Below, piece after piece: positions 6,122-13,571 of a stretch of 21,590 nucleotides of DNA (position 1 is the stretch's first letter; each line of letters starts with the position of its first letter). Under the pieces are notes generated by a model, which ran no database searches, was not told the DNA's origin, and saw only the letters and a program-made list of their open reading frames with translations. The DNA comes from Clostridia bacterium (GTDB lineage: Bacteria > Bacillota > Clostridia > Oscillospirales > CAG-272), in NCBI GenBank assembly GCA_017958705.1, contig JAGDCE010000331.1, positions 1-21,590 of the forward strand. Reading direction: 5' to 3'. Position numbers and translations under genes: made by a program.

Positions 6122-7467
6122 AATACAATATCCTTTTCATCTGCTCGGATCAGCAGAGGCGCGACTGCCTCGGCTATACCGGGCAGTATCCCGTAAAAAC
6201 GCCGAATATCGACGCGCTCGCCGCGGGCGGCGTGGATTTTTCGCTCGCCTATACGCCGAACCCGATCTGTGTCCCCGCGCGCCGCAGCATGGTCTGCGGG
6301 AAACGCCCGGAGCACGTCGGGACGCTTTATAATTACGACCAGGGCATCCCGTCGATCCCGTTCGGACCCGACAACTACTCCTGGTCGGCGGACCTTCAAA
6401 AGGCGGGCTACAAGTGCGGATATATCGGCGCATGGCACGTCAGCGACCGCCCGGCGACCGAGTTCGGCTACGACGATTTCATCCCGACGCCGGCGTTAGC
6501 CGTCAGGGATACCACTGAATATGAAAACGGTTTCTTCGGCGACCCGTGTGATCTGCCGCTCGATCAGAGCGACACGCACCGCGCCGCCGATACCGCGATA
6601 GAACTTATGAAGAAATACTCCGGCTCGCCGTTCCAGATAAGGGTGAACTTCCAGGCGCCGCACCTGCCGTGCCGCCCGAGCGAGCCGTTTTCGTCTATGT
6701 ACAGGGACGTGAAGCTCTGGAACGCCTTTGACGACGATCTGACCGGCAAACCGTATATGCAGCGCCAGATGGTGCTTAACTGGAACAACGTCGAAACGCC
6801 GGCGGAGACTTTCAGACGCACGCAGAGCCTCTATTTCGGTATGATAAGCCAGACGGACGACGCGATCGGCAGGATGCTTTCGTATCTTGACGAAACCGGA
6901 CTGTCGGAGAATACCGTGGTGATATACACCTCCGATCACGGCGACATGTGCGGGGAGCGGCGAATGCTCGACAAGCATTACGTGATGTATGAGTCCGTCA
7001 CGCGCGTGCCGTTCGTCATCCGCATGCCGGGCGGCGCCCGCGGGACCGTCGGCGACCCGGTCATAAACGCGCTCGATATAGTGCCGACGCTGCTCGATAT
7101 CTGCGGGCTCCCGAAGCCGGACGGGCTCGAGGGAGTGAGCCTTTATCCGTATCTGACCGGCACGACGCCGGAAAAGGTCAGAGAATACGCGCTCGTCACG
7201 TATAACGGACAGCAGTTCGGACTGTATACTCAGAGGATGATAACTGACGGACATATCAAATACGTGTGGAACTGCTCGGATATCGACGAGCTTTACGACC
7301 TCGACTCCGATCCGGATGAGCTTCACAACATGGCAAACGACGCGAACTGCGCGGAGCTTCTTTTAAAACTGCGCCGCGATATGACTCGGCAGCTGCGCGA
7401 AGCCGACGACTACACGATGCGCTCGCCGTGGCTTTACGATACGCTCTATAACGGCAGAAAGGCATGA
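6118..7467 (+). CDS. Sulfatase family protein, formylglycine type
   Basis: This 449-aa S1-type sulfatase of the alkaline phosphatase superfamily would cleave sulfate esters. It has metal-binding Asp11-Gln12 (LFICSDQQ) and the CxPxR maturation motif CVPAR (51-55), where Cys51 would become formylglycine. His182 is in APHLPC, Asp273-His274 in SDHGDM, and Lys286 is present. The usual GKWH motif reads GAWH (104-107), so the conserved active-site Lys is Ala105. No signal peptide is seen, so it is probably cytosolic, as for many gut Firmicutes sulfatases acting on imported sugars. No anaerobic maturase is in the window. It overlaps the EEP gene as ATGA and is one base from mnmE. A phosphonate or phosphodiester hydrolase is a less likely alternative. 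Confidence 0.9.
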   Translation: MKYNILFICSDQQRRDCLGYTGQYPVKTPNIDALAAGGVDFSLAYTPNPICVPARRSMVCGKRPEHVGTLYNYDQGIPSIPFGPDNYSWSADLQKAGYKCGYIGAWHVSDRPATEFGYDDFIPTPALAVRDTTEYENGFFGDPCDLPLDQSDTHRAADTAIELMKKYSGSPFQIRVNFQAPHLPCRPSEPFSSMYRDVKLWNAFDDDLTGKPYMQRQMVLNWNNVETPAETFRRTQSLYFGMISQTDDAIGRMLSYLDETGLSENTVVIYTSDHGDMCGERRMLDKHYVMYESVTRVPFVIRMPGGARGTVGDPVINALDIVPTLLDICGLPKPDGLEGVSLYPYLTGTTPEKVREYALVTYNGQQFGLYTQRMITDGHIKYVWNCSDIDELYDLDSDPDELHNMANDANCAELLLKLRRDMTRQLREADDYTMRSPWLYDTLYNGRKA

Positions 7468-7468
7468 T

Positions 7469-8836
7469 ATGATATTCGACAGTACTGTTGCCGCGCTCTC
7501 TACGCCGTACGGCAGAGGCGCGATAGCGATGATACGCATGACCGGCGCGGACTCGCTGAAGATCGCCTCCGCGGTCTTTTGCCCGAGAAACGGCAGGCGG
7601 GTCGAGGAGCTTTCGCCCGCTCACGCTTATTACGGCGATTTCATATACGACGGCGGCGCGATAGACGACGGCATGCTGACCGTGTACCGCGCGCCGGTAT
7701 CATATACCGGCGAGGATATGGCGGAGCTTTGCTGTCACGGCGGCATGCTCGTATCGTCGCTTATACTGAGAGCGCTTTATGACGCCGGCGCCGTGCCCGC
7801 CGGGGGCGGGGAATTCACAAAGCGCGCGTTCGTCAACGGAAAGCTCCGGCTGACCGCCGCGGAAGCGATCATGGACGTGATCGACGCGGAATCCGTCGGC
7901 GCGCTCCGCCTCGCCGGCGCGAACAACAGAGGTCTGCTCTCGAACGAAGCCGCGGAGATGTACGACGAGCTGAAGCATCTTATCGCTCAGACATACGCAT
8001 ATATCGACTATCCCGACGAGGATATGACGGACGTTTCGCCCGAAGAGCTGAAGCGGAGAACGGAGGCGCTGCTCGGCAGAGCCGAAAACCTGAGGGCCGG
8101 CTACGCGAAGGCGTCCGCGGTCTGCGACGGTATCGACACCGTCATCTGCGGCGCGCCGAACGTCGGCAAATCGTCGCTCATGAACCTGCTGACCGGCAGA
8201 CAGACGGCGATCGTCACGGAGATCCCCGGCACGACGCGCGACGTCGTGACCGGCAAAGCCGTGCTCGGCGACGTGACGCTGCGCCTGTCCGATACCGCGG
8301 GCATACGCGAGACGACCGACACGGTCGAGCGGATCGGCGTCGGGCTCGCGCGCGACGCTATCAAAAACGCCGGACTCGTGCTCGCCGTTTTCGACGGCGG
8401 CGCGGAGCCTGACGAAGCGGAGCGACAGTTCATCGACGGGCTGAAAGAACTGAGCGCTCCCGTCATCGCCGTGATAAACAAATCAGACGAGGGCGGCGGA
8501 GAATACTACGACGGCATATTCGAGCGCACCGTACATATCAGCGCGAAGACCGGAGAGGGCACGGATCTGCTTGAAAAAGAGGTCTGCGATCTGTTTTTGC
8601 AGGGCGGCATAGACTACGCCGCGCCGCATCTGATAAACGAGCGCCAGTATTCGCAGATGACGCGTTTTGCCTCGTCGCTGCGCTCGGCGATCGGTGCGCT
8701 TGACGCGGGACAGACTCAGGACGTCGCCTGCCTCGACCTCGAGGACGCGCTGTCCGCGCTCGCGGGACTGGACGGCAGGGAAGTGAACGACGATATAATC
8801 GGCGAGATCTTCGGCAAATTCTGCGTGGGAAAATAA
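7469..8836 (+). CDS. mnmE: tRNA uridine-5-carboxymethylaminomethyl(34) synthesis GTPase MnmE
   Basis: MnmE acts with MnmG to modify wobble uridine 34 in several tRNAs, using GTP hydrolysis and a folate-derived one-carbon unit. The 455-aa length is typical. Residues 1-120 form the folate-binding N-terminal domain (STPYGRGAIAMIR at 11-23). The G domain inserted in the helical part carries G1 GAPNVGKS (228-235, with the K+-coordinating Asn231), TTRD (255-258), DTAG (275-278) and NKSD (337-340). The C-terminus is FCVGK (451-455) with the conserved Cys452. All key residues are intact. It starts one base after the sulfatase stop, so it is the last gene of that operon. The partner mnmG and the usual rnpA/yidC/jag neighbours are not here, which is unusual in Firmicutes. 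Confidence 0.97.
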   Translation: MIFDSTVAALSTPYGRGAIAMIRMTGADSLKIASAVFCPRNGRRVEELSPAHAYYGDFIYDGGAIDDGMLTVYRAPVSYTGEDMAELCCHGGMLVSSLILRALYDAGAVPAGGGEFTKRAFVNGKLRLTAAEAIMDVIDAESVGALRLAGANNRGLLSNEAAEMYDELKHLIAQTYAYIDYPDEDMTDVSPEELKRRTEALLGRAENLRAGYAKASAVCDGIDTVICGAPNVGKSSLMNLLTGRQTAIVTEIPGTTRDVVTGKAVLGDVTLRLSDTAGIRETTDTVERIGVGLARDAIKNAGLVLAVFDGGAEPDEAERQFIDGLKELSAPVIAVINKSDEGGGEYYDGIFERTVHISAKTGEGTDLLEKEVCDLFLQGGIDYAAPHLINERQYSQMTRFASSLRSAIGALDAGQTQDVACLDLEDALSALAGLDGREVNDDIIGEIFGKFCVGK

Positions 8837-8870
8837 TTTCCGTTATATCTTGACTTTTACTAACGGAAAT
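8836..8870. promoter_or_regulatory. Perfect 10-bp inverted repeat over the -35 region (operator-like)
   Basis: ATTTCCGTTA (8836-8845) and TAACGGAAAT (8861-8870) are perfect reverse complements separated by 15 nt. The spacer contains the -35 box of the next gene and the right arm occupies the -35/-10 spacer. There is no T-run after it, so it is a poor terminator for mnmE. A repressor or activator site is more likely. Confidence 0.6.
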
Positions 8871-8878
8871 GTTATAAT
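8850..8878 (+). promoter_or_regulatory. Strong promoter for the surface propeller protein
   Basis: TTGACT (8850-8855), a 17-nt spacer and TATAAT (8873-8878) lie 33 nt before the start codon. A consensus GGAGG (8900-8904) lies 7 nt before the ATG. Together they predict high expression. Confidence 0.87.
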
Positions 8879-8911
8879 ACAGCAAACCAAAAAAACATTG
8901 GAGGAATTGAA

Positions 8912-10759
8912 ATGATCAAAAAGTTTTTTGCTGCGGTTATCTGCGTGCTTCTCGTATGCGCGGCCGCGGTACCTGCTTTTGCGGGACAGAACGACGACGC
9001 CTTCAAAGGCGCTTCTCTCGAGCTGCTCGTCGACCTTGACGGCGGCGATGAGGAAAACGGCTTCCAGATGAGAGGCTTCACGGCTTCTCCCGACGGAAAG
9101 TACGTATACGGCGGCTTCCTGCAGAGCTACCGTCACGTTTCCAAGATCGACACGGCGACCGGCGAACACGTAGCCCAGTACGTTCCCGAGATCGAAAACG
9201 ACGATTATGACGGCGTTGTTGCAAACAACAACTATCCGAAGGGCCTTGCGGTCGACTGCAGAGGTTATCTGTTCGTCGGTATCACGCACGACGTGCCCAA
9301 TACTTCTTACATCTCCATCGCCTGCGTAGATACCACGCCCGATGAAGAAGGCTTCATGACCGAGATCTCGTACATCACCGAGGATCTCGACACGACCAGA
9401 GTCGGTATCAACGGCGTCGCATCCGTCAAGATCGGCGACAGAATACTGCTTTACGTCGTGACCTGCTATAATAAAGACACTATCCGCTGCTACGACGTCA
9501 CCGACGTCACGGATATGAAACTTTACGACGGCTTCGGCGTGAACGGCGTCGTGGACTATAACGAGCTCACCGGCTCACAGTCCGACCCGGGCTACATTGC
9601 CGTTGACGTTGACGGTTATCTGTACCTCTGCTACAAGGCGGACGGCAGCTCTTATTCCAAGGGCAGCCACGTGATCAAGATCGAAACCGACGGTAAGAGC
9701 ATCGTCAGCCAGGTCGAGATCCCGCAGGCATACGGCATCTGCACCGCCGGCGATTATCTGTTCGTCACCACTTACGACGACGATAACTCCAAGGTAGTCG
9801 TCCTCAACAAGTCCGACCTTTCCCAGGTCGCCGAGCTTGTTTACGAGGATCAGATCTACTCGCTCTCCGGATGCGGCTACGGCGGCGGCTACCTCTACGT
9901 AGGCGACCACGGCTCCGGCAGCAGCGCCATCCCCGGAACGGTCCTCCGTTCGACTCCTCTTAACATAACCCAGGATCCGCGCGAACTTGAAACGGCTGAA
10001 GTCGATCCGAGCGTCGTACCGCAGGTAACGACCGAGCCCGAAGATACGCAGCAGCCCGACGGACCGGCCGACAGGATAGTGATCTGCGATTTCACGGATC
10101 CCGCTATGGTCGCCAAGGTCGGCACCGGCAACAACTGCACGTTCGAGTATGACGAGGCGAAAGGCTGCCTCAAGATCACGACCACCGGCAGCGACCCGTA
10201 TTTCACGCTCCCGATGAAGAAGGAGCAGCGCTTCGACGGCGATAAATACAACCTCCTTTGCCTCACCTACATGACCGACGTGGAAGACGTGACCGGCGAA
10301 GTGTTCTTCACCGCGAAGGGTTCTTCCGACCTCGCTTCCAACCATATCAAATACTACATGGATCCCGCGTCCGAATTCACCGATCTCGAGATCGACATGT
10401 TCGATGACGACAAGGGCAACTGGACCGGCGAGATAAGATCTCTCCGCCTTGACCCGTCGACGTCCGACGAGGAAGATCAGGTCTTCTATCTCAAGACGGT
10501 TTACGTCAAGGAAGGCGAAAAGATCGAAGAGACCACCGCTGTCGTGACCGACGCTCCCGCGACCGAAGCCGATACCAAGGCCGACACCGCGGCGACCGAT
10601 GCTCCCGACACCACCAACGCACCCAATACGACGAAGAAAGTCGACGATAAGAGCGGAAAATCCAACACCGGTCTCATCATCGGCATCATCGCCGGCGTCG
10701 TGGTAGTTGCGGCGGGCGTTGCAGCCGGAGTCATCCTCAGCAAGAAAAAGAAGAAATAA
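8912..10759 (+). CDS. Secreted, C-terminally membrane-anchored beta-propeller-like protein
   Basis: The exact family is not recognised. The 615-aa product has a signal peptide (1-24, ending PAFA). Residues about 35-350 have propeller-like repeats (SPDGKYVYGGF, GLAVDCRGYLFVG, YIAVDVDGYLYLC, AGDYLFVTTYDD, GGGYLYVGDHG), similar to SMP-30/YVTN-type repeats. A second beta-rich domain (about 388-533, starting IVICDFTD) looks like a carbohydrate-binding jelly roll. A Thr/Ala/Asp/Pro-rich linker (541-585) leads to one transmembrane helix (587-609) and KKKKK. There is no LPxTG motif, so anchoring is by the helix. It is monocistronic, with its own strong promoter, ribosome site and terminator. Its codons look more selective (few ATA, many AAG, ATC, TTC) than its neighbours', as expected for an abundant protein. 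A role in binding glycans or substrates at the cell surface is inference. Confidence 0.85.
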   Translation: MIKKFFAAVICVLLVCAAAVPAFAGQNDDAFKGASLELLVDLDGGDEENGFQMRGFTASPDGKYVYGGFLQSYRHVSKIDTATGEHVAQYVPEIENDDYDGVVANNNYPKGLAVDCRGYLFVGITHDVPNTSYISIACVDTTPDEEGFMTEISYITEDLDTTRVGINGVASVKIGDRILLYVVTCYNKDTIRCYDVTDVTDMKLYDGFGVNGVVDYNELTGSQSDPGYIAVDVDGYLYLCYKADGSSYSKGSHVIKIETDGKSIVSQVEIPQAYGICTAGDYLFVTTYDDDNSKVVVLNKSDLSQVAELVYEDQIYSLSGCGYGGGYLYVGDHGSGSSAIPGTVLRSTPLNITQDPRELETAEVDPSVVPQVTTEPEDTQQPDGPADRIVICDFTDPAMVAKVGTGNNCTFEYDEAKGCLKITTTGSDPYFTLPMKKEQRFDGDKYNLLCLTYMTDVEDVTGEVFFTAKGSSDLASNHIKYYMDPASEFTDLEIDMFDDDKGNWTGEIRSLRLDPSTSDEEDQVFYLKTVYVKEGEKIEETTAVVTDAPATEADTKADTAATDAPDTTNAPNTTKKVDDKSGKSNTGLIIGIIAGVVVVAAGVAAGVILSKKKKK

Positions 10760-10773
10760 GACAAAAAATTAAA

Positions 10774-10797
10774 GGGCGCACGCCGTGCGCCCTTTTT
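10774..10797. terminator. Bidirectional terminator between convergent genes
   Basis: GGGCGCAC (10774-10781) and GTGCGCCC (10785-10792) form a perfect 8-bp stem with a 3-nt loop, followed by TTTTT on the plus strand. On the minus strand the stem is followed by TTTAATTTTTT. It serves both the propeller gene and the SpoIIQ-like gene. Confidence 0.93.
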
Positions 10798-10808
10798 CCT
10801 TTTTCCGG

Positions 10809-11582
10809 TCATTCCTCGGTCGCGTATACCGGTCCGAGATAATCCGACGGCGAGATGAAAGCGCCGTCTTTTTTCAGCGAGAAGTGCAGATGCGTCACCT
10901 CGGCGCATTCGACGAGAGACGTCTCGCCTACCGCTGCGATCACGTCGCCGGCGGACACCGCCGCTCCGACCTCGGTCTTGTCCGGAAGCGTCACCTGCAG
11001 GTTCTGATATACCGACTGCAAGCCTTTGCCGTGGTCTATCACGACCGTCTGCCCCATCATGGGATCGAAGTAGATCTCCGTCACAACGCCGTCGGCGAAC
11101 GCGCAGACCGGGTCGCCCGGATACGCTCTGAGATCCATGCCGTTGTGCACTCTGTAGTCGTTCATCGTGACGGAATACGCCGGCATGTCCATCGTGTAAT
11201 CTTTGATCACGCTGCCGTTGACCGGGACGACGAATATCCTCTCCGCGCTCGCCGGCTCGTCCTGCTCCTGCGGCTCCGCGGCGGACTGTGCGGGCTCCGT
11301 TATTTCGGACTCCGTCTGCGCGGGCTTCGTCTCCTGCGGCTTCTGCTGCGGTCTGATCGTGTCGGCGGGCGCGGTGATCTGCGGTATGACGCCCTGATCC
11401 GGCGCGGTCGTGCCGTCCGTCACCGTGACATCCGCCGGCGGCGTCTTTGCGCGGTTCCTGCGGTTGACCGCAGAGACGACGGAGATTATCATCGTCAGAA
11501 CTATCACCGCCGTGAGCGCGATATAGATTATCTTCGCGGCCTTTTCCTGCTTTATTTCTTCAATATCTTCATTATCTGTCAT
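10809..11582 (-). CDS. spoIIQ: SpoIIQ-like M23 peptidase-fold protein
   Basis: This 257-aa protein has a cytosolic N-terminus, one transmembrane helix (17-39), a long Pro/Gln/Thr-rich linker (45-112) and a C-terminal LytM/M23 domain (about 115-250). SpoIIQ is made in the forespore and zips to SpoIIIAH across the septum during engulfment. The zinc ligands are intact: His146 and Asp150 in HNGMD, and His233 in HLH (231-233). The second catalytic His usually found in YxHL is Asn194 (VYQNL), so full peptidase activity is uncertain. A sigma-F-like promoter upstream supports the SpoIIQ call. The start is an ATG with AAGGAAG about 7 nt upstream. The alternative is a general cell-wall M23 endopeptidase. 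It is a single gene between two plus-strand units. Confidence 0.8.
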   Translation of the reverse strand: MTDNEDIEEIKQEKAAKIIYIALTAVIVLTMIISVVSAVNRRNRAKTPPADVTVTDGTTAPDQGVIPQITAPADTIRPQQKPQETKPAQTESEITEPAQSAAEPQEQDEPASAERIFVVPVNGSVIKDYTMDMPAYSVTMNDYRVHNGMDLRAYPGDPVCAFADGVVTEIYFDPMMGQTVVIDHGKGLQSVYQNLQVTLPDKTEVGAAVSAGDVIAAVGETSLVECAEVTHLHFSLKKDGAFISPSDYLGPVYATEE

Positions 11583-11612
11583 GACTGTTCTTCCTTTCTT
11601 TTGTTCTGCCGT

Positions 11613-11641
11613 ATTGTTGACAGTCCGGGGGCCGTTTATAC
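11613..11641 (-). promoter_or_regulatory. Possible sigma-F-type sporulation promoter
   Basis: On the minus strand GTATA (11641-11637), a 15-nt spacer and GTCAACAAT (11621-11613) match the Bacillus sigma-F pattern GYWTA-N15-GGNNANANT at all but one defined position. No convincing TTGACA/TATAAT pair serves this gene. The predicted leader is about 25 nt. Confidence 0.5.
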
Positions 11642-11667
11642 GATAATGGAAAATTCATATTTTATCG

Positions 11668-11696
11668 TTGACAACCGCCAAAAGACGGTGTAAAAT
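11668..11696 (+). promoter_or_regulatory. Promoter for the htpG operon
   Basis: TTGACA (11668-11673), a 17-nt spacer and TAAAAT (11691-11696) are followed by AAGGAGG (11714-11720) and the ATG at 11727. The spacer holds an imperfect dyad ACCGCC/GACGGT. No CIRCE element (TTAGCACTC-N9-GAGTGCTAA) is present. Confidence 0.87.
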
Positions 11697-11726
11697 ATAT
11701 ACAAACGTCATACAAGGAGGATCATC

Positions 11727-13571
11727 ATGTCTGAAAACGTAAAGAAGGGCGGCATCTCCGTCGATTCGGAGCATCTGTTCCCGATAATAAAAAAATGGCT
11801 TTATTCCGATAAGGATATATTCCTGCGCGAGATCGTTTCCAACGGCTGCGATGCCGTCACGAAGCTTAAAAGGCTCGATTCTCTCGGCGAGATCTCGCTG
11901 CCGGAGCAGGATTACAGGATAGACGTCGTGCTCGACAAGACCGCGGGCACGCTCACCGTCACCGACAACGGCATCGGCATGACCGCGGACGAGCTCGAGC
12001 GATATATCTGCAACATCGCGCTGTCCGGCGCCGTCGAATTCATTCAGAAATACGAAAAGGACGAGAGCGGCAAGCCGCAGGAGGGCATAATCGGCCATTT
12101 CGGCCTCGGATTCTATTCGTCGTTCATGGTATCGCAGACCGTCACGGTCGAATCGAAATCTTACACCGGCGCCCCCGCGGTGAAATGGGTCTGCGACAGC
12201 GAGGGCGAGTATGAGACGTTCCCGTCCGATCGCGAAGAACGCGGCACCTCCGTCATAATGAAGATAAGCGACGACGAAAAAGAGCTGCTCGACGGCTCGA
12301 AGATCAGGGAGATACTTGAAAAGTACTGCTCGTTCATGCCCGTGCCGATCTTCTTCTCGGAAGAGACGGAGGCCGAGTCTGAGAAAGAAAAAGAGCCCGA
12401 GCAGATAAACGACACGAAGCCGCTGTGGATGAAGCAGCCGTCAGAATGCACCGAGGACGAGTACAAAGCCTTTTACAAAAAGGTATTTCACGATTACCGG
12501 GACCCGCTTTTCTGGGTGCATATAAACGCGGAATATCCGCTCAATTTCAAAGGCATCATCTATTTCCCGAAGCTCAACGCCGAATTCGAGCCGATCGAAG
12601 GTCAGGTAAAGCTTTATTACAATCAGGTGTTCGTCGCCGACAACATCAAGGAAGTGATCCCCGACTATCTTCTGATGCTTCGCGGCGTGCTCGACTGTCC
12701 CGAGCTTCCGCTCAACGTCTCGAGAAGCTATCTGCAGAACAACGGTTACGTCACCAAGATCGCCGCGCATATCGTCAAGAAAGCGGCGGACAAACTCAAC
12801 GGAATGTTCAACACCGACCGTGAAAACTACGAAAAAGTATACGAGGATATAAAGATCTTCGTCGAATACGGCTGCATCCGCGACAAGAAGTTCTACGACC
12901 GCGTTAAGGGCAGCGTGCTGTTCAGATCGGCGCTCACCGACAAGAACCTTACGCTCGACGAGTATCTTGAGGGCGCGAAGGAGAAGCACGAAAACAAGGT
13001 GTTCTACGCGGCGGATAAGAAGATACAGGCGCAGTATATCTCCATGTACGCCGATCAGGGCGTCGAGGTGCTTTTGCTCGACAGACCGCTTGACACCCAG
13101 TTCATCCAGACGATAGAAATGGACCGCGGCGGCGTCAGCTTCATCCGCGTCGACTCGGAGATCGACGAGGTGCTGAAGAACGGCGAGGCGCAGGAGGACG
13201 AAAAACTTACTGAACTGTACAGAAAAGCGTCCGGTAAGGACGATCTCGAAGTCGGCTTTGCCGCACTGAAGGATGAAAAGACTCCCGCGGTGTTGAACGA
13301 AGACGAGCACGAGCGCCGCTTCGGCGATCTTATGCGCCTGTACCGCATGGACGGCGCCGACGATGTTCCCGGAAAAGCGAAACTCATCGTCAACACGTCG
13401 TCGCCGCTTTACAAGAAGGCCGGCGAGCTTATAGCCGCGGGCGACGAAGAGAAGGTCGGGCGCCTCTGCCGCAGCGTGTACTCGCTTGCGACGCTCGCGC
13501 ACAGACAGCTCACCGCCGACGAGCTCAAAGCGTTTTTACGGGATCAGTACGATCTTCTCGCCGGATTATGA
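11727..13571 (+). CDS. htpG: Molecular chaperone HtpG (bacterial Hsp90)
   Basis: This is a cytosolic ATP-dependent homodimeric chaperone. The 614-aa length is typical. The N-terminal GHKL ATPase motifs are LREIVSNGCDA (33-43, with Glu35 and Asn39), TDNGIGM (79-85, Asp80) and GHFGLGFYS (123-131). The middle domain keeps LPLNVSRSYLQ, whose Arg contacts ATP. There is no MEEVD tail, as expected for bacteria. The Asn-Ala-Ser-Asp signature is Asn-Gly-Cys-Asp here, a variant seen in Firmicutes. It heads a four-gene operon and its stop overlaps the next start (ATGA). A consensus promoter without CIRCE suggests it is not under HrcA. Confidence 0.97.
   Translation: MSENVKKGGISVDSEHLFPIIKKWLYSDKDIFLREIVSNGCDAVTKLKRLDSLGEISLPEQDYRIDVVLDKTAGTLTVTDNGIGMTADELERYICNIALSGAVEFIQKYEKDESGKPQEGIIGHFGLGFYSSFMVSQTVTVESKSYTGAPAVKWVCDSEGEYETFPSDREERGTSVIMKISDDEKELLDGSKIREILEKYCSFMPVPIFFSEETEAESEKEKEPEQINDTKPLWMKQPSECTEDEYKAFYKKVFHDYRDPLFWVHINAEYPLNFKGIIYFPKLNAEFEPIEGQVKLYYNQVFVADNIKEVIPDYLLMLRGVLDCPELPLNVSRSYLQNNGYVTKIAAHIVKKAADKLNGMFNTDRENYEKVYEDIKIFVEYGCIRDKKFYDRVKGSVLFRSALTDKNLTLDEYLEGAKEKHENKVFYAADKKIQAQYISMYADQGVEVLLLDRPLDTQFIQTIEMDRGGVSFIRVDSEIDEVLKNGEAQEDEKLTELYRKASGKDDLEVGFAALKDEKTPAVLNEDEHERRFGDLMRLYRMDGADDVPGKAKLIVNTSSPLYKKAGELIAAGDEEKVGRLCRSVYSLATLAHRQLTADELKAFLRDQYDLLAGL

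Noticed and set aside
11640..11726. CIRCE/HrcA heat-shock operator upstream of htpG
   Set aside because: No TTAGCACTC-N9-GAGTGCTAA match; only a short imperfect dyad in the promoter spacer.
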